This document shows positions 1 to 7,919 of a stretch of 34,857 nucleotides of DNA, one piece after another (the stretch's first letter is position 1; the number at the start of each line of letters is the position of its first letter). Location: assembly GCA_022792555.1 (NCBI GenBank), contig JAAWBF010000079.1:1-34857 (forward strand), in the 5' to 3' direction. A program made the position numbers and the translations under genes. The notes beneath the pieces are model-generated. The model was not told the DNA's origin and did no database searches. It saw only the letters and a list, made by a program, of their open reading frames with translations. Source of the stretch: Oscillospiraceae bacterium. GTDB lineage: Bacteria > Bacillota > Clostridia > Oscillospirales > Oscillospiraceae.

Positions 1-2604
1 GTTGCCCAGTGTGACCACATGGGGTGGGAGGCGGACCGTTTTCAGGGCGGTGCAGACTGCAAAGGCCGCTTTTTCAATCGACATCAGCCCCTCCGGCAGC
101 TCAATGGCGCCCAGACTGGTGCAGCTGTGAAAGGCCCAGGCGCCAATCTGGCGTATCCCTGCGCCGAAGGTCACCTTCTCCAGGCTGGTACAGCCGTGGA
201 AGGCATCTATGGAGACACGAGTCAACTGGTCAGGGAGGTTGACCTGTTTTAATCCGGTGCAGAACTCAAAGGCGCAGTCGCCCAGGTTTTGCAGGCTCTT
301 AGGGAGTACGGCCCTGGTGATGTCTGTGTTCTCCCGGAACCAAGAGGGGTGGACCGTCTCCACCCCCTCCGGGATGAGGCAAACCCCCTGCGTTCCCTGG
401 GGCAGATAGCAGAGGGTATTGTCTTTGGTTCGGTACAGTCCGCCATCCTCAGGGTGGATGGAAAAATGAGGGTTGTCCGCTGCGGCGCTGAGTTCCGTTA
501 TGGATGGGCAGCCCAGAAAGGCGGTGGGGTCGATCTGCCGAATGCCTGCCGGGAGAAAGACAGACTGGATGCTCTTGCGCAGATCACGGACAGCCTCGGT
601 GAGGGGGGCGGCAAAGGGACTAAAGGCGAAGGGCCCGATCTCTGTCACCAGCTCCCGGCCAATGCGATCCGGGATGATTACCTGGGTCTCCGTCCCCTTA
701 TAGCCCAAAATACACAGGCCGCCTTTTTTCGCCTTTTGGTAGCGCCAGGATTTTTTGGCCTCCGCAGCTGGGACCGCCCCGGTCTCTAGAGCCTTTAGCT
801 GCCGCTCGAACTCCTTGTCCGGATCTCTGGGCTTGAAATGCGCCTGCTGATAGGCCAGCAGCATGGAGGTGAGCTCTGCGTCCCCCTGGGCCAGCTGGAG
901 GATATCGTCAAAGTCGGAGGCTGGAATCATCTTCTCCTGGGTCATGAGATAGAGCAGCGGTTTGGACCGGGCGGCAATGGCGTAGAGCCGCTTGCGCTGA
1001 CCACGAATATACTTGAGGTACCCGGAGCGGACCTCCTCGGACAGTATCGTTCCGTCGGCGTAGCAGTGGGCAAAGCCCACGGATGCCGGGACACGGAAGG
1101 GGGTAGGGAGCTTGGAGAAGGGGATCTTGGGGGTAATCAGGGCGGAGCAGGGGTCCTCAAAGCAGTTGTTCAGGGCGTTCGGGTCCAGCTGGGTGTGTTC
1201 CCCCTGCACGACCACCTCTCGGAGGGCTTTACACCTACCCAAACGGTTGAGGAAGGTCAGGCCGGCGGGAAGGACCAGCCGCTCCAGATGGTCGCAGCTG
1301 GAAAAGGCCGCAGCCTCAATCTGGGTGACACTCTCTGGAATGGTAAGCTGGGTTAGGGCGGTACAGGCTGCAAAAGCGCAGGTCTCAATGCAGATGACAC
1401 CCTTCGGGATGGTCACATGGGTCAGGGCGATACAGCCCCGAAAGAGACTGCGGCTCAGATCGGTCAGGCCCTCCGGCAGAGTCACCCTGGTCAGGCTGGT
1501 ACAGCCGTCAAATACGCCCTCGCCCAGCATCTGGACGCTGTTCGGAACTGCAATGTGCGTCAGGCTGGTGCAGGCTGCAAAGGCGTTCTTGCCAATCTCC
1601 CGCAGGCCCTCTGGGAGGATCACCTCGGTCAGGCACCCGCACTTCCAAAAGGCGCTGGGGCCCAGCCTGGTCACAGAGGGAGGAATGGTATAGCTGCCGG
1701 TGTGCGGAGTCAGCATACGGATCAAAGTTCCGCCCTGCTGGAACAGAACGCCATCCTTGATGTAAAACTGAGAATTGCCTCGGAAGGTGATCTCCGGATT
1801 GGGACAGCCGTAAAAGGCGCTGGCGTCAATCCGCAAAACACTCTCCGGGATGGAGACACTGCGCAGACTGGTACAGTTGTCAAAGAGATAGGCGGGCAGC
1901 TCGGCGGTGCCGTTCTGGATGACTATGTGGGACAGAGCGGTGCAGTCCTTAAACAGGTTGACCGAAAGGGCGCTTCCTTTCGGCAGTATGACGCTGGCCA
2001 GGCTGGTACACCCCTGAAAAATTCCGGAACTCATCCGGTTTACGCTCCGGCTGAACACCACATGGGTCAGTCCAGTACACCTCTGAAAGGCCCCATAACC
2101 CAGCTCCTTCAGCCGCCTTGGGAATACTACGCTAGTCAATCTGGTACAGCCCTCAAAGGCGCTGGCGCCGATCAATTTGAGACTGTTTGGAAAGCAAATC
2201 TCGGTGAGCCCTTCACAGTTCCCAAAGGCGCTCCCGTTGATCTCCTCCAGATGCTTGGGAAGTGTTACCCGCTCCAGGTTGGAGCATCCGTAAAAGGCGC
2301 TGTAGCCAATCGTTGTCACCTCGTCGGGAATGGCGATCTCAGTGAGGGCGCTACAGTCCTGAAAGACGGAGCTGTGGAGCTCTTTTAATCCCTCCGGCAG
2401 GACGATTTCGGTCAGCCCGGTACACCCCTGAAAGGCGGCCCCGCCGATCGCCGTCAGGCCCTCCGGCAGAATCACGCGGGTAATTCCGGTGCGGTCCCGA
2501 AAGGCATAAGTGTCGATAGACGTCACCTGCTCCGGGACTACAACTTCCCCATCCGGACCGTTGTAGCGGTCTAGAACCCCCTTTTTTATCACAAAATCGA
2601 TCAT
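1..2604 (-). CDS. Very long cytoplasmic BspA-like leucine-rich repeat protein, partial (C-terminus beyond left edge)
   Basis: My own translation from the ATG at 2602-2604 stays open for 868 codons to base 1. The ORF track omits this frame because it has no stop in the window. It begins MIDFVIKKGVLDRYNG with no signal peptide, so it is probably cytoplasmic. About 17 LRR_5/BspA-type units of 23 residues follow, pattern LPEGLTxIGxxAFxGCTxLT. An insert of about 200 residues without repeats (roughly residues 470-670, containing YIRGQRKRLYAIAARSKPLL) separates them from a second LRR block. I recall this arrangement from Oscillospiraceae LRR proteins. Such repeats normally form protein-binding surfaces; the ligand is unknown. 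The VWA-like gene lies 81 bases upstream on the same strand, so the two are probably cotranscribed. All plus-strand ORFs over 1-2400 are shadows of the repeats. Confidence 0.9.
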   Translation of the reverse strand, partial: MIDFVIKKGVLDRYNGPDGEVVVPEQVTSIDTYAFRDRTGITRVILPEGLTAIGGAAFQGCTGLTEIVLPEGLKELHSSVFQDCSALTEIAIPDEVTTIGYSAFYGCSNLERVTLPKHLEEINGSAFGNCEGLTEICFPNSLKLIGASAFEGCTRLTSVVFPRRLKELGYGAFQRCTGLTHVVFSRSVNRMSSGIFQGCTSLASVILPKGSALSVNLFKDCTALSHIVIQNGTAELPAYLFDNCTSLRSVSIPESVLRIDASAFYGCPNPEITFRGNSQFYIKDGVLFQQGGTLIRMLTPHTGSYTIPPSVTRLGPSAFWKCGCLTEVILPEGLREIGKNAFAACTSLTHIAVPNSVQMLGEGVFDGCTSLTRVTLPEGLTDLSRSLFRGCIALTHVTIPKGVICIETCAFAACTALTQLTIPESVTQIEAAAFSSCDHLERLVLPAGLTFLNRLGRCKALREVVVQGEHTQLDPNALNNCFEDPCSALITPKIPFSKLPTPFRVPASVGFAHCYADGTILSEEVRSGYLKYIRGQRKRLYAIAARSKPLLYLMTQEKMIPASDFDDILQLAQGDAELTSMLLAYQQAHFKPRDPDKEFERQLKALETGAVPAAEAKKSWRYQKAKKGGLCILGYKGTETQVIIPDRIGRELVTEIGPFAFSPFAAPLTEAVRDLRKSIQSVFLPAGIRQIDPTAFLGCPSITELSAAADNPHFSIHPEDGGLYRTKDNTLCYLPQGTQGVCLIPEGVETVHPSWFRENTDITRAVLPKSLQNLGDCAFEFCTGLKQVNLPDQLTRVSIDAFHGCTSLEKVTFGAGIRQIGAWAFHSCTSLGAIELPEGLMSIEKAAFAVCTALKTVRLPPHVVTLGN

Positions 2605-2650
2605 GATATCAACCTCATTTCATTTCACAGGCTTATCACGCTTTCCGCGG

Positions 2651-2689
2651 CTGATACGACAGCAATTTTGAAGGCTGCTATCGTATCAG
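2651..2689. repeat. Hairpin overlapping the VWA-like gene stop; related to the dispersed repeat
   Basis: CTGATACGACAGCA pairs with TGCTATCGTATCAG (14 bp, one mismatch, 11-base loop). It overlaps the stop codon of the VWA-like gene and lies just before the LRR gene. No T-run follows in the direction of transcription, so it is not a classical terminator. Its core, CAGCAATTTTGAAG followed by CTGCTATCG, matches the 3' half of the repeats at 14348 and 17604. Confidence 0.6.
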
Positions 2690-4044
2690 AGTTCCTCTCG
2701 CTGCAACACCAGCTTGATGGCCCAAGGAGGGACGGAGGGGGTGTTATAGTCGTCTTCCAAAAAGACGAAGGCGGCGTCATAGGCCGGTTTTTGGGCGGGG
2801 AAGGTCCCATAGCCATCGGTGAAGTAGATCAAGCCCTTGAGATTTTCAAACTCGCGGCTTTGTATCAGATGGTCCACATAGGAGAAGACGGGACGAAAGT
2901 CAGTCCCGCCCAGGCCGCGGATCTCCATGGTTCTGAGATAGGCGTCAAATTCCTCCTGACTGGTGATTTTCGCGTCCACTTGGATCTGTGCGTCGCACTG
3001 GAGGATGTGGACGTTGATTTTGGAGAAAAAGCTCTCGGTACTCTTTAAGATGTTGTAGGTCTTCTGGATAAACTTCTGGACCAGATCCCCGGCCACCGAT
3101 CCGGAGGTGTCAATGGCGATGACAAATTCCCGGATGCGCTTGACCTCCCGGTACTCCAGGGGCTCGATAAGGGGCATTTTTTCGTAGAGCCTGAGACCAT
3201 AGGTGTAGTAGACATAGTCAAACTCGTCGGGGTTGAGCTTCATGACCTCCCCCCGGACGGCGAATTTTTTCAAAAAGGCGGTGTAGTCGTATTTCTCCCG
3301 GTTGAGGGCGGCCAGGCTTTGGGTCAGAGAACCGGCTTGGTCCCCCTGCTGCTTGGAGAAAGTATTTAAATCGACCTCCAGCTGATGGCCCAGCTCCTTC
3401 CAGCGCTCCAGGCTGCCGCCCTTTCCCATGCCCATCCGCAATTCACCAGGCGCCAGAGCGGACTTGGGGCCGCCATCCTTGGAGGACCAGGTGAGCTTGA
3501 CCTCCCAGACGTACCAGAGTCGGTGGTCATCCACGGCAAAGAGCTGGGTCAGCTCTGCAATGCGGATAGGAGGCAGAGGGTGTTCCTGTAAAAAACGGTA
3601 GATATGCTCGGCTGTCAGATAACGCACATGGCCCCGCAGCTCCTCTAGCACCGCCCGGCGGGATCCGTCCGCCGGGCTGGGCGTTACTGCAGACAGGTCA
3701 AAGAGGATGGATTCTGCCGCCATATCACAGGCCAGATCCCACAGCACTGGGTCCACCAGCCCGACGAACATATGCTGCAACAGGCAGTGGAGGTGGAGAT
3801 GGAGCAGATCTCTGGCCACATTGTCCTGTCCTGCCCGGTAACGGCGCAGAATGTGGTAGGGGCCGTAAAAGAGGGTTTCTGCGTCAGTGGCCAAAGTGCA
3901 GCTGCGGACTGGCTCCGGCTTCAGCTCGTTGAGGGCCAGGGCCAAAAACCGCAGACGGGTATGGAGCAGGTTGGAGGAGAGCTGGAGGATGTTTTGCGCC
4001 AAAAGCTCTACCTGCCGGTATTGATCCATGCTTTGTTCTGCCAT
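2686..4044 (-). CDS. VWA-like / DUF2201 putative metallopeptidase-domain protein
   Basis: 452 aa from the ATG at 4044, which follows GGAGG at 6 bases; the track's longer start (4113) lacks such a site. The N-terminal part resembles the DUF2201 putative metallopeptidase domain, but where a zincin HExxH would lie the sequence reads LHLHCLLQH, so the zinc site looks degenerate. The C-terminal VWA-like domain carries an intact MIDAS-type DTSGS motif (FVIAIDTSGSVAG), a GGTDFRPVF segment and a YFTDGYG strand. Family members usually work beside a MoxR-type AAA ATPase and often beside LRR proteins. Here the LRR gene is directly downstream. No ATPase is visible in the window, and it could lie beyond the left edge. 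The role is inferred as metal-dependent assembly or chaperone-like; the substrate is unknown. Confidence 0.85.
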   Translation of the reverse strand: MAEQSMDQYRQVELLAQNILQLSSNLLHTRLRFLALALNELKPEPVRSCTLATDAETLFYGPYHILRRYRAGQDNVARDLLHLHLHCLLQHMFVGLVDPVLWDLACDMAAESILFDLSAVTPSPADGSRRAVLEELRGHVRYLTAEHIYRFLQEHPLPPIRIAELTQLFAVDDHRLWYVWEVKLTWSSKDGGPKSALAPGELRMGMGKGGSLERWKELGHQLEVDLNTFSKQQGDQAGSLTQSLAALNREKYDYTAFLKKFAVRGEVMKLNPDEFDYVYYTYGLRLYEKMPLIEPLEYREVKRIREFVIAIDTSGSVAGDLVQKFIQKTYNILKSTESFFSKINVHILQCDAQIQVDAKITSQEEFDAYLRTMEIRGLGGTDFRPVFSYVDHLIQSREFENLKGLIYFTDGYGTFPAQKPAYDAAFVFLEDDYNTPSVPPWAIKLVLQREEL

Positions 4045-4176
4045 GATGTACCTCCAAAGGCGATTCTGGTGCTGAAAGCAGGGGGCCACACTTTGCGGCT
4101 GATTTTGTCCCATTTCATTATAGCTGTTTTTTTGCCTTTGTACAGTGTTTGGTTACATAGAAGTTGGAAACAACAG

Positions 4177-4219
4177 ACGCCTGGGGAAAGGTGCTGCTGC
4201 GGCACCTTTCCCCAGGCGT
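4177..4219 (-). terminator. Strong intrinsic hairpin upstream of the VWA-like gene
   Basis: Perfect 18-bp arms (ACGCCTGGGGAAAGGTGC) with a 7-base loop. On the minus strand it lies 32 bases after the short signal-peptide ORF and is followed by CTGTTGTTTCC, a modest T-rich tail. It most likely insulates the VWA/LRR operon from transcription coming from the right. The tail is weak, so the terminator role is inferred. Confidence 0.6.
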
Positions 4220-4251
4220 TGCTGCTATCTGATTTGAGTTTAGAGCAGGCC

Positions 4252-4407
4252 TTATCCAACACATTTTTGACAGGGAGTAATTTTAATTCCGGTGTAATCC
4301 AGGGCTTCCTGTTCCTGCCGTCCTGCCGCTGCTGCGCTTCCAATCAGACCGCACAGGACCAGCGCAGCGACAAAACCGGACAGAAAGCCTCTCCATTGAG
4401 TTCTCAT
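4252..4407 (-). pseudogene. Remnant of a secreted protein with signal peptide (51 codons)
   Basis: Too short for the ORF track. Translating from the ATG at 4407 gives a clear signal peptide (MRTQWRGFLSGFVAALVLCG, then LIGSAAAAG) and a short mature part ending LDYTGIKITPCQKCVG. The start resembles secreted Clostridial stalk-domain (copper amine oxidase N-terminal-like) proteins, where a TLNGK-type strand would follow DYTGIKIT. Here the frame stops, while the +1 frame continues LPVKNVLDKA, reminiscent of the LPVRAVA strand of that domain. I read it as a gene collapsed by deletion and frameshift; a genuine small secreted peptide is the alternative. No convincing ribosome binding site is seen. 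Confidence 0.4.
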
Positions 4408-4506
4408 ACTCAAAAATACGCTCTTAACTGTCTTATATTGTGATATTTTCCACTTCCAATTATAGCAGAGACTATCTGCTTGTCAATCTATTCTGGGGAA
4501 GCGAGC

Positions 4507-5841
4507 TCAGGGCAGCTCCTCCTGCACCTGCTCATAGACCTGCTCCGGCCGGCCGCGGGTTGAGGTCCTCCGCTCGGAGACCACCCGAAGGATTCCGGTA
4601 TTGGTCATGGCTTTTAAAAAGTAGTTTGCCCCCCGGCGGGTGACAGACAGCTTCATAGCCAGCTCCTGGGCTGTAATACGTCTGTTGGGCATGTCATTTA
4701 AAATGGTCAACACCTTTGAAATGGTGAGAGAGGACAGGCCAGTGCGGGTCACCGCCCGGTGGGGCACCTTTGGCAGAATGGGGACGGCCAGCACATGCTC
4801 TTCTCCCAGCGGACCGATGAGCTCCTCCTTTTCGTTGATCAGATGGCTGCGTCCTGTGATATCCGCCTCCCGTACAGCATGAATCGCGTTTAACCGCGCC
4901 TGATAGATATCCTGTCCGATTCCATAACCAATATAAGTTTTAAAATCTAGGTGCTGGGCGAGAAAGGCGCTGATATGACACTGAGTAAAATTTTCGGTAT
5001 ATTGGACAACGGTTTTCCGGCTGGTTAAAATTTCAAATCCAAAATGTTGCCGCTGGACTACATGGTCCAGCGCATCTCCAATCAGTTGTCCAAGGGCCTT
5101 TTGCAGGGCGGCACAGCGCTGTTCAAAAGCGGCCTTCGTAACATTGCCAGGCTCCGAGGTCCAGATGTTGATATGGATGGCAGAGGGCAGATTTTCCTGC
5201 ATTTTTTGCAGCTCAATGTCGTGCAACAGCTGGCTGCAGGCCCGTTTGATGCTGTCCAAATTGGGATAGGGGTAGAAAATTGGGACCCCTTTTCCCCGCA
5301 GTGTGGGCACTAATTCGCTGAAGCGAGTAATAATAAAATCGACCTGGTTGGTATTCCAGATCTGAAGTAGCTTTTGGTACTGCTCCTGCTCCAGCTGCTG
5401 TAGGGCCTCTACGCTGCAGCGGCTGGGGTCCATGCGCATGGTGTCCGAGAGGGGGATGTCGTGCTCCATGGTCAGAAAGGTATGAAGGTCTACCTGGAAG
5501 CCCTCCAGAAAATCCGAGTGGATTCTGGACAGATCCTTGAGCTGACCCGCGTCCAGCAGCTTGACGTAAAGACGGAAGAGGGCGGCATCGTCAATGTCAA
5601 AGGGGAGGATCACGCGGCGCTCATGGGGAAAGGCGCTCTGGAGTACCTGGGCAAACAGGGTGCTGCACGTCAATACACCGTCCACCTCCTCTGGGATGGT
5701 TCGGTAGACCTGGGCAATGTCCAGCTCAAATGGACGGTACGAGTAAATGCGGTAGTCACAGTCTAAATGCAGCTTAGAAAGGCAGGCTTCAATCTGTGGC
5801 TTGATAAAATCGGTTGCCAAAATGGCGATTTGATAGCTCAT
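4507..5841 (-). CDS. Multidomain transcriptional regulator with C-terminal winged helix, divergent from the FolB-like cluster
   Basis: 444 aa. The first ~150 residues (MSYQIAILATDFIKPQIEA...) look like a Rossmann-like sensor of the PrpR-N kind. Residues ~220-340 contain FGFEILTSRKTVVQYTENF and then YIGYGIGQDIYQARLNAIHA, a pattern of degenerate GGDEF/GTP-cyclohydrolase-III-like domains that bind small ligands or nucleotides. The C-terminus (ISKVLTILNDMPNRRITAQE, then VTRRGANYFLKAM) is a winged-helix DNA-binding domain of the kind that reads ordered tandem modules. It faces away from the 6171-14322 cluster across a 329-base promoter region, so it is the obvious candidate regulator of that cluster. 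Domain assignments are by eye; the effector is unknown. Confidence 0.75.
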   Translation of the reverse strand: MSYQIAILATDFIKPQIEACLSKLHLDCDYRIYSYRPFELDIAQVYRTIPEEVDGVLTCSTLFAQVLQSAFPHERRVILPFDIDDAALFRLYVKLLDAGQLKDLSRIHSDFLEGFQVDLHTFLTMEHDIPLSDTMRMDPSRCSVEALQQLEQEQYQKLLQIWNTNQVDFIITRFSELVPTLRGKGVPIFYPYPNLDSIKRACSQLLHDIELQKMQENLPSAIHINIWTSEPGNVTKAAFEQRCAALQKALGQLIGDALDHVVQRQHFGFEILTSRKTVVQYTENFTQCHISAFLAQHLDFKTYIGYGIGQDIYQARLNAIHAVREADITGRSHLINEKEELIGPLGEEHVLAVPILPKVPHRAVTRTGLSSLTISKVLTILNDMPNRRITAQELAMKLSVTRRGANYFLKAMTNTGILRVVSERRTSTRGRPEQVYEQVQEELP

Positions 5842-5923
5842 GGTACGCTCTCCTCTCTATTTCGAGCGGGCCGCGGTGCGGACACCGCACTGTTTGTTCG
5901 ACAGCTTATAGCGGCTCTCTCCT

Positions 5924-5951
5924 ATTGTACCATGATCTGCCCGAAAATCCA
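5924..5951 (-). promoter_or_regulatory. Candidate promoter for the divergent regulator
   Basis: On the minus strand TGGATT (5946-5951) and TACAAT (5924-5929) are separated by 16 bases, about 85 bases upstream of the start codon. The -10 is good and the -35 weak. A GTGCGG/CCGCAC hairpin with a 3-base loop lies in the leader near 5873-5890. Confidence 0.4.
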
Positions 5952-6060
5952 GCACTACTTTACTTCCTTAAATATTCTTTAATTGAAAATAGCGCTTCCT
6001 TAAGGTCGATTTTTCAGATATTAATTGTGATATTGTACAAAAGAATAAAAGACAGAGGCT

Positions 6061-6094
6061 TCAAGCTTGACTTTGCAACAGAGGGTGGTATAAT
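6061..6094 (+). promoter_or_regulatory. Sigma-A-type promoter of the FolB-like/ABC cluster with an overlapping palindrome
   Basis: TTGACT (6067-6072) and TATAAT (6089-6094) with a 16-base spacer form a near-consensus promoter 77 bases before the alcohol dehydrogenase start. The perfect palindrome TCAAGCTTGA (6061-6070) overlaps the -35 and could be an operator for the divergent regulator. A 10-bp palindrome is common by chance, so the operator idea is weak; the promoter call is strong. Confidence 0.7.
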
Positions 6095-6170
6095 GAAATC
6101 AAAATTACTTCCTTATATATTCCTAAATAAATTTTAAGTCCATTTATACCACAAAAAAGGGGATATTTCG

Positions 6171-7373
6171 ATGCTGAATAGTACATTTTTAAGCCCTACA
6201 CGCCTGATTATTGGCGCAAATACCCATCAGCAGGCTGGAAAGTGGGTCTGCGCCTACGGCGGGCATAAGGTCCTGCTCCACCATGACAGCGGGTACGTCA
6301 AGCAATGCGGCCTGGTCGATGAAATTTCCGCCGCGCTTCAGGCGGAGGGGTTGGAGGTCGTGGAGCTGGGCGGTGTCGTCCCCAATCCACATCTGGAGCT
6401 GGTGTACCAAGGGATTTCCCTGTGCCGGCAGGAGGGAGTTGACTTTTTGCTGGCCGTGGGCGGCGGGAGTGTGATTGACTCAACCAAGGCCATCGCAATG
6501 GGACTGCCCTATGAGGGGGATGTCTGGGATTTCTTTGTGGAGGAGGACAGTATCCCCCACGCGATCCCGGAAAAAAGCACCCCCATTGGTGTGGTGCTCA
6601 CCATTGCCGCCACCGGGAGTGAGGCCTCCAACAGCTGTGTAATCACAAAGGCGGACGAGAATCTCAAACGCTTTTGCGACAACGACATCAACCGTCCGGT
6701 GTTTGCCATTGAAAACCCCATGCTGACCATGAGCCTGCCGCCAAAACAGACCGCCTACGGCATCATTGATATCATGTCCCACTCGATGGAGCGCTACTTT
6801 ACACCGGAAATAGGGGGTAATGAGCTGACCAATCGTCTGGCAGAGGCGATTTTCTTTACCTGTATGACCTGTGGCAAAATCTTGCTGGAGCATCCCGACG
6901 ACTATGAGGCCAGAGCCAGCTTGATGCTCGCCTCCTCCCTCTCACACAACGGACTGACAGGGATTGGCCGTACCGGGGATTGGGCCTCCCATTTTATTGA
7001 GCATGAGCTCTCCGGTGATTATAATGTCACCCACGGCGCGGGTCTGGCGGTGATCATCCCCGCCTGGATGAAATATGTCTACCGGGAAAATCTCCCCCTG
7101 TTCTACCGCTGGGCCACCGTTGTGATGCAGGTGGCGCCAAGCGGCGACCAGGACACGGTCATCCAAACCGGCATTGCCCGGCTGGAGGACTTCCTCCGTA
7201 GCCTGGGCGCGCCGGTGCGGCTGGGTGAGCTGGAGGGTGTCCCTGCTCTGACTGAGGAAGATTTCTGTCGCATGGCAAAACGGGTGCGCAAGGTCCATCC
7301 AGATGGCAGTGTCGGCTGGGTAAAGCAGCTCAATACCGAGGATATTGTAGCGATCTTCCGGCTGGCCCGGTAG
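6171..7373 (+). CDS. Iron-containing (group III) alcohol dehydrogenase
   Basis: 400 aa, normal length for the family of NAD(P)-dependent, usually Fe2+ or Zn2+ dependent, alcohol/aldehyde oxidoreductases, closest in feel to butanol dehydrogenase (BdhA/YqhD type). Visible motifs: the nucleotide-binding AVGGGSVIDSTKAIA (residues ~95-110), the TGSEAS loop, and the metal ligands Asp and His in IIDIMSHSME, His in ASHFIEHELSG and His in NVTHGAG. The start has AAGGGG 9 bases upstream. It is the first gene after a strong promoter and lies 21 bases before the first FolB-like gene, so it probably reduces or oxidises a carbonyl/alcohol intermediate of the pathway the cluster encodes. The substrate cannot be told from sequence. 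Confidence 0.92.
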   Translation: MLNSTFLSPTRLIIGANTHQQAGKWVCAYGGHKVLLHHDSGYVKQCGLVDEISAALQAEGLEVVELGGVVPNPHLELVYQGISLCRQEGVDFLLAVGGGSVIDSTKAIAMGLPYEGDVWDFFVEEDSIPHAIPEKSTPIGVVLTIAATGSEASNSCVITKADENLKRFCDNDINRPVFAIENPMLTMSLPPKQTAYGIIDIMSHSMERYFTPEIGGNELTNRLAEAIFFTCMTCGKILLEHPDDYEARASLMLASSLSHNGLTGIGRTGDWASHFIEHELSGDYNVTHGAGLAVIIPAWMKYVYRENLPLFYRWATVVMQVAPSGDQDTVIQTGIARLEDFLRSLGAPVRLGELEGVPALTEEDFCRMAKRVRKVHPDGSVGWVKQLNTEDIVAIFRLAR

Positions 7374-7394
7374 CACCGGGGAGGAGGATCTGCG

Positions 7395-7799
7395 ATGGGA
7401 GTCTATTGTGACACGATTTTGGTCAAAAATGCAGTATTTTACGCCTATCACGGCGCCACACAGCCTCAAATCCGACAGGGTCAGCGTTTTATCATCGACG
7501 CCAGTGTGACACAGGACATGTCCCAGGCCTGCGAACAGGACACAATGGCCGGATGCCTGGACTGCGGGGAACTCTATCAGATCTTGGAGGAGGTGACAAC
7601 CCGCAGAAGATATCATCTGATGCAGACCCTGGCCTTGGCCATCATTGAGGAGATAAAAGCGAGATATCCAAAGGTAAAGCGCGTCACCATCGGCGCCTGT
7701 AAGGCGTCCTGCGTCCTGTATCGAGACTGTTGTCAAGTTCCGGGCGGCGGCGGGATCGTTCGGGATCGGATTGGCGTCACCTTGACCAGGGATTTTTAG
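7395..7799 (+). CDS. FolB-like T-fold protein A, cysteine-rich, active site altered
   Basis: 134 aa, the size of dihydroneopterin aldolase (FolB). The N-terminus NAVFYAYHGA matches the family's FYGYHG segment, and the end GVTLTRDF matches its last strand. Compared from memory with S. aureus FolB, Glu22 is Gln, Tyr54 is Cys (GCLDCGEL), Glu74 is Gln (LMQTLA) and the Lys100 region reads GACKASC. It is therefore unlikely to be a normal aldolase. Cysteines at 46, 54, 57, 102, 106 and 112 are shared with protein B (about 60% identical by my hand alignment). It is probably a tunnelling-fold oligomer binding a purine or pteridine-like ring, with a possible metal or Fe-S site. ATG follows GGAGGAGG. 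Confidence 0.8.
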   Translation: MGVYCDTILVKNAVFYAYHGATQPQIRQGQRFIIDASVTQDMSQACEQDTMAGCLDCGELYQILEEVTTRRRYHLMQTLALAIIEEIKARYPKVKRVTIGACKASCVLYRDCCQVPGGGGIVRDRIGVTLTRDF

Positions 7800-7919
7800 G
7801 CTCTGTTTGCTCCCTGCCAATACGCCCCACGGTGTGCGATTTTTGGGACATGCCCCGATTTTTGTTGACCCAGCAGGTGCTGTTTTTTTAGGATTTCATT
7901 TAGAAATGGAGGAGTTATC

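Noticed and set aside
19-2388. Many plus-strand ORFs (up to 323 aa) opposite the LRR gene
   Set aside because: They are shadows of the LRR repeats; the minus frame is open for 868 codons with a clear repeat pattern.
1-2600. Regular ~69-base periodicity resembling a repeat array or CRISPR
   Set aside because: The period equals a 23-residue LRR unit in an open reading frame; there are no identical repeats with unique spacers.
5950-6170. Purine or pterin-type riboswitch upstream of the FolB-like cluster
   Set aside because: I looked for conserved riboswitch cores in the leader and saw none; the leader is only about 70 bases.
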